Source: Phenylobacterium sp.
GTDB taxonomy: Bacteria; Pseudomonadota; Alphaproteobacteria; Caulobacterales; Caulobacteraceae
Direction of reading: 5' to 3'
Length of the DNA stretch: 64,000 bases
NCBI RefSeq assembly: GCF_030698145.1
Contig: NZ_JAUYNW010000140.1
Location: forward strand, 1-64,000
Made by a program: the position numbers and the translations under genes. This document shows positions 1 to 7,100 of this stretch, in pieces. The notes beneath the pieces were generated by a model. It saw nothing but the letters and a program-made list of their open reading frames with translations, ran no database searches and had not been told where the DNA came from. Position 1 is the first letter of the stretch; every line of letters begins with the position of its first letter.

Positions 1-140
1 CACGTCTGTCGATGCTGATCGGCCCCGCACTTTCCGGCGATAACTCCGGGGGAAGATTGGTGGAGCCGCCGGGAATCGCACCCGGGTCCAGTCCGCTTAT
101 TACGTGCGCGTTTATCTCCATAGTCGGGCCGAGGCCCGAC
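1..140 (-). ncRNA. ssrA: Split (permuted) tmRNA gene, acceptor piece complete, coding piece cut by window edge
   Basis: Read on the minus strand, the tRNA-like 3' end comes first: a T-arm (CCGGG/CCCGG around a 7-nt loop, about 68-88), the acceptor strand CGGCUCC (62-68), then ACCA ending at 58. About 31 nt later the sequence GGGGCCG (26-20) begins; it pairs with CGGCUCC over 7 bp, with a G3-U70 type wobble, the alanine identity element of tmRNA. The sequence after GGGGCCG resembles a tmRNA 5' end (GAUCAGCAUCGACA). A 3' acceptor segment ahead of the 5' coding segment is the circularly permuted arrangement known in alphaproteobacteria, where processing yields two RNAs for trans-translation with SmpB. 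The mRNA-like tag reading frame lies left of position 1. The 5' end is placed at a strong hairpin (about 125-140). Confidence 0.88.
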
Positions 141-146
141 ACGCCC

Positions 147-175
147 AATATAGGGGCGATGGGTTAGGTTTTGAA
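147..175 (-). promoter_or_regulatory. Candidate sigma-70 promoter of ssrA
   Basis: On the minus strand TTCAAA (175-170) and TATATT (152-147) are separated by 17 bp, and the -10 hexamer ends about 7 nt before the proposed 5' end of the tmRNA acceptor piece. TATATT is close to consensus and stands out in this GC-rich sequence. The -35 is only a partial match. No other gene on this strand could use it. Confidence 0.45.
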
Positions 176-321
176 GAACTTATGGAATTCCGCCGTTCGC
201 GAAGCGCGGGCGGGGGTCTCGATTGCGCCAGCCGCCACGCGGACTTCGCGAACGGATTCAGGGCTACTAGCGCCGCGCCGCTAGACTCCGGTCAACGAAT
301 TCAAGCCCTTCGAGGACCGCC

Positions 322-897
322 ATGAACCCGCTTCTCCACGCCGCCCGGCCCATCCTGATCGATCTGGGCGCCACCTTCCTGTTTTACGGGGTGCTCGCCG
401 CCACGGGGAACGTGATGGCGGCCACCGCTCTGGGCGTGGCGCTCGGCCTCGCCCAGGTCGCGGTCCTCAAGCTGCGCAGGTCGCCGGTCAGCGCCATGCA
501 GTGGGCGAGCCTGGGGCTGGTCCTGGTCATGGGCGGGGCGACCCTGCTGACGAACGACGCTCGGTTCATCCTGATCAAGCCGACCATCGTCTACGCGGTG
601 ATCGGGGCGGCCATGCTGCAGCGCGGCTGGATGAACCGATACATGCCGCCGATCTCCATCGGCCGGGTGCCCGCCGCCATGATCACCGGGGCGGGCTATG
701 TCTGGGCGGGGCTGATGTTCGCGAGCGCCGCGCTAAACCTGATCCTGGCCCTGAGCGTCGAGGCCATGACGGCGGCCCAGGTCATGGCGATCTGGTCGCC
801 GACCTCCAAGCTCGTGCTGTTCGCCGCCCAGTACCTGCTGTTTCGCCGGGTCTCGATCCGCCACATCCGCGCGGCAGCCGGCGAGCTCACGGCCTAG
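322..897 (+). CDS. yciB: YciB/IspZ-family inner membrane protein (septation protein A)
   Basis: Polytopic membrane protein of 191 aa, about the usual length for the YciB (intracellular septation protein A, IspZ) family. The sequence shows about five hydrophobic segments and the family signature TNDARFILIKPTIVY near residues 77-91, followed by the conserved W-M-N-R region near 103-106. Family members are inner membrane proteins linked to cell envelope and division functions; the exact biochemical role is not settled. The ATG at 322 is preceded by GAGG six bases upstream. It stands alone on this strand; its stop overlaps the end of the convergent gene at 887 by 11 bp. The family assignment is from recognised motifs, and involvement in division is by homology only. 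Confidence 0.82.
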   Translation: MNPLLHAARPILIDLGATFLFYGVLAATGNVMAATALGVALGLAQVAVLKLRRSPVSAMQWASLGLVLVMGGATLLTNDARFILIKPTIVYAVIGAAMLQRGWMNRYMPPISIGRVPAAMITGAGYVWAGLMFASAALNLILALSVEAMTAAQVMAIWSPTSKLVLFAAQYLLFRRVSIRHIRAAAGELTA

Positions 898-1783
898 GGG
901 TCTCGACCTCAGGCTCCGGCGGCGGTTCGAAGGCCGGCTGCTGAGGCCGCGCGCCCGGCGCCGGCTTCAGGCGACCGCCCTCGGCGATCAGGCCCTCATA
1001 GGCGCGGCGGGCGGCGCTGAAATCCGCCCCGCCCGGAAAGAGCACGTCGAAACGCGGTTCGTGCCCCAGCGCCAGGCTGAAGGCGGCTTCCAGGATGTCG
1101 GCGGCCTGGCCCACCTCGGCGCTGTCGCAGGCCCGGCGGATCGAGCGCGAGCGGCCGGGCGTCATCAGGGTGAGGTCGTAGGCCGCCCCGTCGACGCAGA
1201 GCACGTCGGCCGCGCCCGAGCCCTCGTCCACCCGCACCTCGCGCGGCGAGTCCCAGACCGGGTCCGCGCGCAGGGCCAGCAGCCGGGAGACGGAGCCGGC
1301 GGGCGCCTCGGCATCGAACCCCACCCGCCGCGAGATCCCCGGCTCGCAGCAGCCCAGGCCCGCCCGGCCTTGGACGAAGACCTCGCCGTCGCGGCGCACG
1401 GTCACCCGGACCAGGCTCTGGCGGGTCGAGGTGCTGGGTCGGATGGCGATCTCCAGGATCATCTCGGACCCACGCAGGATTTGGGTCTGCAGCGGATGCA
1501 GGCCCCAGAGGCGGTAGAGTAGGGGGTCATAGCCGTTGTCGACGCCGACCAGGCGCTCGCCACGGCCCAGGCGGCGGCCGGCCAGGGGATCGGCGGCTTC
1601 AGGGGTCTTGGGCCACTTTTCCTCCCACCAGGTCTTGGGATCCGGCGGCGGATAGGGCCAGTCGGCCCCGGGCTCGACCGGGCCGGCCTGGGCGGTCGGC
1701 GTCTGGGCTCGGGGTGTCTGGGCGATCGCCGGCGTGGCCAGGATCAGCAGGAGAGGCAGGAACAGGGCGGTCGGTCGGACCAA
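887..1783 (-). CDS. Secreted protein of unknown function, co-transcribed with ilvN
   Basis: 298-aa protein with an N-terminal signal peptide (hydrophobic core about residues 6-18, cleavage likely after PAIAQ), then a Pro/Ala-rich stretch, a folded-looking middle with two adjacent cysteines (GLGCCEPG) and two further cysteines, and a Pro-rich tail. I recognise no domain. The start is a TTG at 1783: a strong AGGAGG lies 5-6 bases upstream, overlapping the ilvN stop, and no ATG or GTG fits better. Only 10 bp separate it from ilvN, so it is almost certainly translated from the ilvN transcript. Nothing suggests a role in amino acid synthesis; probably exported to the periplasm. Confidence 0.7.
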   Translation of the reverse strand: MVRPTALFLPLLLILATPAIAQTPRAQTPTAQAGPVEPGADWPYPPPDPKTWWEEKWPKTPEAADPLAGRRLGRGERLVGVDNGYDPLLYRLWGLHPLQTQILRGSEMILEIAIRPSTSTRQSLVRVTVRRDGEVFVQGRAGLGCCEPGISRRVGFDAEAPAGSVSRLLALRADPVWDSPREVRVDEGSGAADVLCVDGAAYDLTLMTPGRSRSIRRACDSAEVGQAADILEAAFSLALGHEPRFDVLFPGGADFSAARRAYEGLIAEGGRLKPAPGARPQQPAFEPPPEPEVETPRP

Positions 1784-1793
1784 TCGGCCCTCC

Positions 1794-2342
1794 TCACATG
1801 GCTTGCGCGCCCCGGGTGATGGAAAGCACGCCGGTGCGGGAGAGTTCCACCAGGCCCAGCGGACGCATCAGGTCGACGAAGCTGTCGATCTTGGACGGCG
1901 CGCCGGTCAGCTCGAACACGAAGCTCTCGTGGGTGGTGTCGATCACCTTGGCCCGGAAGATGTCGGAGACCCGCAGGGCCTCCACCCGCTCAGCGCCGGA
2001 ACCCTTGACCTTCACCAGGGCCAGCTCGCGCTCCAGGCCGTTGGGGTCGCGGGTCACGTCCTGGACGTGGCGGGTGGCGACCATCTTCTCGAGCTGGGCC
2101 TCGATCTGCATCAGCACATGGGGCGCGCCGCGGGTGACGATGGTGACGCGGGAGGTATGGGCGCGGCGGTCGGTCTCGGCGACGGTCAGGCTCTCGATAT
2201 TGTAGCCGCGCGCGGCGAACAGCCCGACCAGCCGGTGCAGGACGCCGGGTTCGTTGTCCACGAGGATGGCGAAGGTGGCGAGGTTTTCGGCCTCTTCCGC
2301 GTGGGCGAGGTCGTAGACGGAGGCGGGCTGGGCGTCGGTCAT
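1794..2342 (-). CDS. ilvN: Acetolactate synthase small (regulatory) subunit
   Basis: Regulatory subunit of acetohydroxyacid synthase, which makes acetolactate and acetohydroxybutyrate for valine, leucine and isoleucine synthesis. The 182-aa protein has the N-terminal ACT domain (about 23-95) with NEPGVLHRLVGLF at 30-42 and GYNIESLTVA at 46-55, and the C-terminal domain of the IlvH/IlvN family (about 100-175), the usual length. The ACT domain binds valine for feedback inhibition. In most relatives it directly follows the catalytic subunit; here ilvB lies on the same strand but 6.4 kb upstream, with unrelated genes between, so it needs its own promoter in the 2343-2512 region. A secreted-protein gene follows within 10 bp. 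Confidence 0.95.
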   Translation of the reverse strand: MTDAQPASVYDLAHAEEAENLATFAILVDNEPGVLHRLVGLFAARGYNIESLTVAETDRRAHTSRVTIVTRGAPHVLMQIEAQLEKMVATRHVQDVTRDPNGLERELALVKVKGSGAERVEALRVSDIFRAKVIDTTHESFVFELTGAPSKIDSFVDLMRPLGLVELSRTGVLSITRGAQAM

Positions 2343-2512
2343 GGCGTGCGTCTCGTTCGGGTCGCCGACGACCTCTCACATGCGTGGGCTTCGGGCAAGG
2401 CGGAGGCGTCCAACGCGACGATAAGACGACAAGAACAAAACAGAAACATTTCACTTGCGAGGACGCCTGTTCGGTGTCCAAGTTTGGCGGCAACCCAACC
2501 GGAGGCTTGAAC

Positions 2513-2866
2513 ATGAGCACCCAAGACATCGCCAACGACCTGGTCGCCCTCTGCAAGGACGGCAAGTTCGACGAAGCCGGTGAAAAGTACTGGGCCGACG
2601 ACGTGGCCAGCTATGAGGCCATGCCCGGCGACATGGCCGAGATCAAAGGCAAGGACGGCGTGCGGGGCAAGGGCGAGTGGTGGGCCGCCAACCACGAGGT
2701 CCATTCGTCCGAGGTTGAGGGCCCCTATGTCAACGGCGACCAGTTCGCGGTCCGCTTCAAGATGGACCTCACCCAGAAGGCCAGTGGCGATCGCATGACC
2801 ATGGACGAGGTCGGGGTCTACACCGTCAAGGACGGCAAGATCGCCGAGGAGCGGTTCTTCTACTGA
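2513..2866 (+). CDS. NTF2/SnoaL-like protein
   Basis: 117-aa single-domain protein resembling the SnoaL-like/NTF2-like superfamily (small alpha+beta barrel). Visible pattern: an N-terminal helix with DLVALCKDGKFDEAGEKYW, then GVRGKGEWWAANHEV, an FAVRFKMDLT strand and the C-terminal DEVGVYTVKDGKIAEERFFY typical of the fold. The ATG at 2513 is chosen because GGAGG lies 7 bases upstream; an in-frame ATG at 2384 lacks such a site and would reach into the ilvN promoter region. It is divergent from ilvN. Members of this superfamily include isomerases, cyclases and non-enzymatic stress proteins, so no reaction is assigned. Confidence 0.8.
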   Translation: MSTQDIANDLVALCKDGKFDEAGEKYWADDVASYEAMPGDMAEIKGKDGVRGKGEWWAANHEVHSSEVEGPYVNGDQFAVRFKMDLTQKASGDRMTMDEVGVYTVKDGKIAEERFFY

Positions 2867-2952
2867 GGTAGGGTTACGGGCGCGTTCCTGGCTCTGGGGA
2901 TCGAGCGGCGCGCGAGCGACGTCGCCGCCCGTTGGCTGGGTCTCGATCGAAA

Positions 2953-3005
2953 TTGCCAATAGATACGATCGGTGTATATAAAACGACACCAGACGTATCT
3001 ATTGG
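2953..3005 (+). promoter_or_regulatory. Promoter/operator of the efflux cassette: perfect 12-bp inverted repeat over a -35/-10 pair
   Basis: CCAATAGATACG (2956-2967) and CGTATCTATTGG (2994-3005) are perfect inverted repeats 26 bp apart. Inside are a second pair, GGTGT (2971-2975) and ACACC (2986-2990), and a TATATA/TATAAA -10 candidate (2975-2982); TTGCCA (2953-2958) gives a -35 with 16-18 bp spacing. The right arm ends 12 bp before the transporter start codon. The layout fits an operator bound by the TetR-family repressor encoded at the end of the same cassette; that pairing is inference from position. Confidence 0.65.
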
Positions 3006-3017
3006 AGCCGCGTCCGT

Positions 3018-4589
3018 ATGTCGTCAGCCCAAAAGGCGCCGGTGGGCGCGATAGCCGTCGCGCTCTTTGGGGCGGTGTTCAGTTCCATCTTCGCCGGCGC
3101 TGCGGCCCAGTCGATGGCGGAGATCGGCGGGGGACTGTCGGCCGCGGCCCGCGACGCGTCCTGGTTCCTCACCCTGTACGACCTGGGGCAGGTGATGGGT
3201 CTGCCGCTGGTCTGGATCCTGGGGCGGGGCCTGGGGCGGGGCCGCGCCATGGCGCTGGCCGGGTTCGGCTACGCCCTGACCTCCGCCGGGGTGGCGCTTG
3301 CGCCCGATCTAGTCGGGGCCTTGCCGCTCCGGGTCGTCCACGGCGTGTTCGGCGGCATGCTGCCGGTTTTCATGATGCTGATGGTCATGAGCAGCCTTCG
3401 GCCGGGCCAAGGACAGGCCGAGGGCTTGGCCGCATACGCCCTCTCGGCCACCGTCGGCGCGGGATTTTCCGCCGCCGTCGCGGCCGGACTGCTGGAATTC
3501 GGCGGGTGGCGGGCGCTGTTCTGGGTCCCGGCGGCGTTTGGTTTCGCCTACGCGGTTCTCGCCAGCCGAACGCTTGTGGCTGAGAAGGGGCAGGTCGAGA
3601 CCCTTCGCCTGGCGGACTGGCCCAGCTACGCCCTGCTGACCGCTGGCCTCGGCGCCCTGGTCGTCGCCTTCTCAGAGGGCGAACGCCGCTTCTGGCTGGA
3701 GACCTGGTGGATCACGGCGCTGCTGCTGGCTGGAGCCGTAGGGCTGGGCTTTGCAATACAGAGCCTGCGCGCGTCGAAGTCGCCGCTGATCCGCATGTCG
3801 ATCTTTCTCAAGCCGACCTTCACCTGGTCGATCCTGGTCGCGATGATGTTCCGCGGCCCAGTGCTGATCGCGACCTGGGTCGCGCCCCAGTACCTCGTCC
3901 GCACGCAAGGCTACTCGATCGCCGAGATCGGCGAGAGCCAGCTCGTCATCGGCCTGGCGACACTGGCCGCAATTCCCGCAGCCTATGGGTTTACGCGGTT
4001 CTGCGACCCGCGGTGGCCTCTGAGCCTCGGCCTGGGCCTATCGGCCACCGGAGCCTGGATCTGCACCGGTCTCGCGCCGGACTGGGCGGCGGACCAATTG
4101 CGCATCGTCGCCGTCCTGACGGGCGTGGGCCAGGCGCTCGTGGTGACGCCCGTGCTGCGCTACGCCGTGCATGGCATTGAGGCAGTCGACGGTATGAGCT
4201 GCGGTCTGCTGTTCAATCTCTCAAGGCTGCTGGGACATGTCCTGGCGACCGCCGGCCTCGCGCACTTGATCGCGCAGCGCGAAAAGCTCCATTGGGAGAG
4301 GCTGGGCGAGGCGCTCGTGCTCTCTGACCCCGAGGTGGGCGAACGGCTCACGGCGATGGTGCAGGGAGTTGGCCATTGGGTCGCCGATCCCGCGGCCGCG
4401 TCCGGCGTCGCGGTGTCGGGCCTCGCCCGTCAGCTCTCCGTCCAAGCCCATGGGCTGGCCCTCATAGACGCCTTCCGAGCCCTGGCCGGACTTTCGCTGC
4501 TCGCCATTGTCCTCACCTGGGCGCTGCCGGTGCTCGCTCCGACGCCGCCGGGGCGCCCTTCGCCCCGCATGTCTGGGAAGCCTTCGTGA
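3018..4589 (+). CDS. MFS multidrug efflux transporter, DHA2 (EmrB) type
   Basis: 523-aa major facilitator with many hydrophobic segments, consistent with the 14-helix DHA2/EmrB group, in which the transporter expels drugs or toxic organics using the proton gradient and works with a HlyD-type membrane-fusion protein. A long soluble stretch near residues 415-480 separates the last helices, as in EmrB relatives. ATG at 3018 with GGAG 10 bases upstream. The stop overlaps the GTG start of the fusion protein (GTGA), and the TetR gene follows, so the three form one operon behind the palindromic operator at 2953-3005. The substrate cannot be read from sequence. It is the first gene of an apparent insert between ilvN and ilvB. 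Confidence 0.85.
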   Translation: MSSAQKAPVGAIAVALFGAVFSSIFAGAAAQSMAEIGGGLSAAARDASWFLTLYDLGQVMGLPLVWILGRGLGRGRAMALAGFGYALTSAGVALAPDLVGALPLRVVHGVFGGMLPVFMMLMVMSSLRPGQGQAEGLAAYALSATVGAGFSAAVAAGLLEFGGWRALFWVPAAFGFAYAVLASRTLVAEKGQVETLRLADWPSYALLTAGLGALVVAFSEGERRFWLETWWITALLLAGAVGLGFAIQSLRASKSPLIRMSIFLKPTFTWSILVAMMFRGPVLIATWVAPQYLVRTQGYSIAEIGESQLVIGLATLAAIPAAYGFTRFCDPRWPLSLGLGLSATGAWICTGLAPDWAADQLRIVAVLTGVGQALVVTPVLRYAVHGIEAVDGMSCGLLFNLSRLLGHVLATAGLAHLIAQREKLHWERLGEALVLSDPEVGERLTAMVQGVGHWVADPAAASGVAVSGLARQLSVQAHGLALIDAFRALAGLSLLAIVLTWALPVLAPTPPGRPSPRMSGKPS

Positions 4590-5785
4590 ACAAGCCCGCA
4601 TTCGACGTCACCGCCGAGCCTGGACCGTCGATGGAGGCAAGCCGGAGCCCGCCGCGCTGGGCGGCAGCGCTACGCATGTGTGTGGCAGGCGGAGTCATGC
4701 TTGGCCTGGCGGCCGCAGTGGCGCTGGCCTACGGCGGATGGCGCGGCCTCGTCGGCTTCGAGCGCACGGACAACGCCTATGTGAAGGCCGACATCAGTTA
4801 CGTCAGCGCGCGCGTGTCGGGCCAGGTTCAGGAAGTCCTGGCCCGGAACAACCAGCAGGTCCGCCGCGGACAACTGCTCGCGAAGATCGACCCCCGGGAC
4901 TACGACGCTGCGGTCATGGCCGCCGAGGCCGAGGCCGCGCAGGCGCGCGCGGCGTTGGGGGAACTCGGGGCAAGGGTCGATCTTCAACAGGCGCAGATCG
5001 TCCGCGCCCATGCGGCGACCGCCGCCGCGCGCGCCGACGCCGAGCGGCTGGCCGCCGACCATGCCCGGGTAAGCGCACTGATGGCGAGCGGCTTTGTCCC
5101 ACGCCAGCGATACGAGCTGGCCCAGGCCACGAAGGTCCAGGCGCAGTCGGCCGTCATCGAGGCCGCCGCCGTGCTGCGGCAGGGGCGCCAGCAGGTTATC
5201 GTCCTAGGCGAGGAACGCCGGTCGGCGCTTGCCGCCCTCAGTGGCGCCGAGGCCCGCCTCTACAAGGCGCGCCTGGATCGGTCGGCCTCCGAGATACGCT
5301 CGCCGATCGACGGGGTGGTCACTGCGCGCCAGGCTGATGTCGGCGAATACGTTGGTCCGGGCACGCGGATGCTGGCCATCGTTCCGGCCAAGGGCCTCTA
5401 TGTGGAGGCGAATCTGCGCGAGACCCAGCTCGCACGGATCCGTCCCGGCGACCGGGTGGAGATCGCGGTGGACGCCCTGCCAGGGGTCAGGCTCTGCGGC
5501 GCGGTAGATAGCCTGGGCCCCGCCAGCGGCAGCGAATTCTCGGTGATCCCGCCTGACAATGCGTCCGGCAACTTCACGAAGATCGTTCGCCGTTTCCCCG
5601 TGCGGGTCCGGCTCGACGAGGACCAGCAGGGGCTGCAGCGCCTTCGGACCGGCATGTCGGTGACGCCGTCCATCGCCATAGGTTCGCACCTGGGCGGCCG
5701 TACCCGGCGGGGTCCGTTGGGATGGCTGATGGCGTCGGGCTCCGCCGGCTTTGGTTGCGGTCTGCGCGTCCTGCGGCCAACGTGA
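4586..5785 (+). CDS. HlyD/EmrA-family membrane fusion protein
   Basis: Periplasmic adaptor that links the preceding MFS pump to an outer membrane channel. The 399-aa product has one N-terminal transmembrane segment (about residues 30-50), then the EmrA-type FERTDNAYVKADISYVSARV motif, a lipoyl-like half (GQVQEVLARNNQQVRRGQLL), a long coiled-coil region, the second lipoyl half (SPIDGVVTARQADVGEYV) and a beta-barrel domain. The GTG at 4586 overlaps the transporter stop as GTGA and has GGGAAG just upstream; an earlier in-frame ATG at 4376 would put 70 residues inside the transporter gene and is rejected. The C-terminal 35 residues (from GSHLGGRTRRG) are basic and Gly-rich. Confidence 0.85.
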   Translation: MNKPAFDVTAEPGPSMEASRSPPRWAAALRMCVAGGVMLGLAAAVALAYGGWRGLVGFERTDNAYVKADISYVSARVSGQVQEVLARNNQQVRRGQLLAKIDPRDYDAAVMAAEAEAAQARAALGELGARVDLQQAQIVRAHAATAAARADAERLAADHARVSALMASGFVPRQRYELAQATKVQAQSAVIEAAAVLRQGRQQVIVLGEERRSALAALSGAEARLYKARLDRSASEIRSPIDGVVTARQADVGEYVGPGTRMLAIVPAKGLYVEANLRETQLARIRPGDRVEIAVDALPGVRLCGAVDSLGPASGSEFSVIPPDNASGNFTKIVRRFPVRVRLDEDQQGLQRLRTGMSVTPSIAIGSHLGGRTRRGPLGWLMASGSAGFGCGLRVLRPT

Positions 5786-5789
5786 AGTG

Positions 5790-6455
5790 ATGCAGGACAC
5801 CAAGCCAAACGAAGAGCGCGGCGTCGCCGGTCGAGGAATACGGACGCGCAGCCGGGCCTCGATCGGCGCCATGAGAAATCCGGAGACACACCGCGCGATC
5901 CTCGACGCCGCCGCGGCTGTGCTCGAGGAGTCCGGCTACGCGGGGTTCAGTATGGACGCGGTGGCTCGGCGGGCGAATTCGAGCAAGCCGACGATCTATC
6001 GCTGGTGGCGCAATAAGGCGGCCCTGATCATGGAGGTCTACGAAGAGGCCAGCGAGGCGGCGCTGGCGGCGACCGACACAGGCTCGCTGCGCGGCGAACT
6101 GATCCTGCGGCTCACGACGCTCTGGACCTGGTGGGAGGAGACCTGGGGAGGCGAGGGGCTGCGGAGCATCGTCGCAGAGGCCCAGCTCGACCCGGTGACG
6201 CTGGACGAGCTTCGAAGCCGTTTCGTGCCGCGCCGGATTGAGTTCATACGCTTGGTCTTCGACCGCGCGGTCGCGCGCGGCGAGCTGGCCGACGCCTCTG
6301 GCGTGGAGGTCGCCGTCGCCCATCTGATCGGCACGAGTTGGCTGTACCTGCTGACGGGGCGACTGCAGGAGCGCGAGGTGATCGCGCCTCATGTGGATGC
6401 GGTTGTGAAAGGGCTCGCGACGGGCTCGTCCACCGCCGATCTGCCCGACCGATGA
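5790..6455 (+). CDS. TetR/AcrR-family transcriptional regulator of the efflux cassette
   Basis: 221-aa repressor-type protein: an N-terminal disordered stretch, a TetR helix-turn-helix at about residues 32-78 (HRAILDAAAAVLEESGY, then FSMDAVARRANSSKPTIYRWW) and a C-terminal ligand-binding domain with the GTSWLYLLTGR-type helix. The ATG at 5790 lies 4 bp after the fusion-protein stop, so translation is likely coupled; an internal ATG at 5871 is an alternative start. As the last gene of a pump/adaptor/regulator operon it most likely represses its own operon by binding the inverted repeat at 2953-3005, with pump substrates as inducers. That regulatory loop is inference from arrangement. Confidence 0.88.
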   Translation: MQDTKPNEERGVAGRGIRTRSRASIGAMRNPETHRAILDAAAAVLEESGYAGFSMDAVARRANSSKPTIYRWWRNKAALIMEVYEEASEAALAATDTGSLRGELILRLTTLWTWWEETWGGEGLRSIVAEAQLDPVTLDELRSRFVPRRIEFIRLVFDRAVARGELADASGVEVAVAHLIGTSWLYLLTGRLQEREVIAPHVDAVVKGLATGSSTADLPDR

Positions 6456-6571
6456 CCCGCGCCCCGGGCCCGGGCCTCCGCGGCGAGCAGCGGCCTGCTT
6501 GTTTTCGTCCCTGGGGACCCTAGGTTCCATCCATTCCAAGCTGCACCGCTAGATTTTGAACCGGGACCTAC

Positions 6572-7093
6572 ATGGCGATTTCACTCCACGACGCGACGGT
6601 CGTTTCATTCCTCCAGACCCTGGGCGGAGTGTCAGGCTTCCTGGATCGGGGCCTGGCCCACTGCCAGGACAACGGGATCGATCCGCAGGAGATCGTCGAG
6701 ACGCGCCTGGCGCCCGACATGCTGCCCTTCTGGTATCAGATCTCGTCCGTCGCGCATCACAGCCAGGGGGCGATGGCGGGGGTGAGGAAGGGCGAGTTCT
6801 CGCCGGCCATGCCGACGACGCCGTTGAGCTACGCGGACCTCCAGAAACGGGTGGCCGACGCCGCGGACGCTCTGCAGGCCCTGGATCCCGTCGAGGTGAA
6901 CGCGTTCGAGGGCGCCGACATGGCCTTCAAGTTCGGCGAGCGGTCGATGCCGTTCACGGCCGAGGGCTTCCTGCTCTCGTTTTCCCTGCCCAACTTCTAT
7001 TTCCACGCCGCCACGGCCTACGACATCCTGCGGCTCAAGGGCGTCCCGCTGGGCAAGCGCGACTATCTGGGCGCGCTGCGGCTCAAGGCCTGA
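6572..7093 (+). CDS. DUF1993 family protein (DinB-like four-helix fold)
   Basis: 173-aa soluble protein matching DUF1993 throughout: SLHDATVVSFLQTL at the N-terminus, the EIVETRLAPDMLPFWYQI segment near residues 40-57, and C-terminal NFYFHAATAYDILRLKGVPLGKRDYLG. The family is distantly related to DinB/YfiT helical-bundle proteins; the C-terminal H-A-A-T-A-Y-D helix is its hallmark. The molecular function is not known to me. The gene is monocistronic, with the convergent M20 gene ending 7 bp beyond its stop. It belongs to the block that separates ilvB from ilvN. Confidence 0.82.
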   Translation: MAISLHDATVVSFLQTLGGVSGFLDRGLAHCQDNGIDPQEIVETRLAPDMLPFWYQISSVAHHSQGAMAGVRKGEFSPAMPTTPLSYADLQKRVADAADALQALDPVEVNAFEGADMAFKFGERSMPFTAEGFLLSFSLPNFYFHAATAYDILRLKGVPLGKRDYLGALRLKA

Positions 7094-7100
7094 GCCGCCC

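Noticed and set aside
104-325. Short open frame of 73 codons upstream of yciB
   Set aside because: It runs through the tmRNA gene and its promoter in antisense, is Arg/Ser/Ala-rich, and has no ribosome site.
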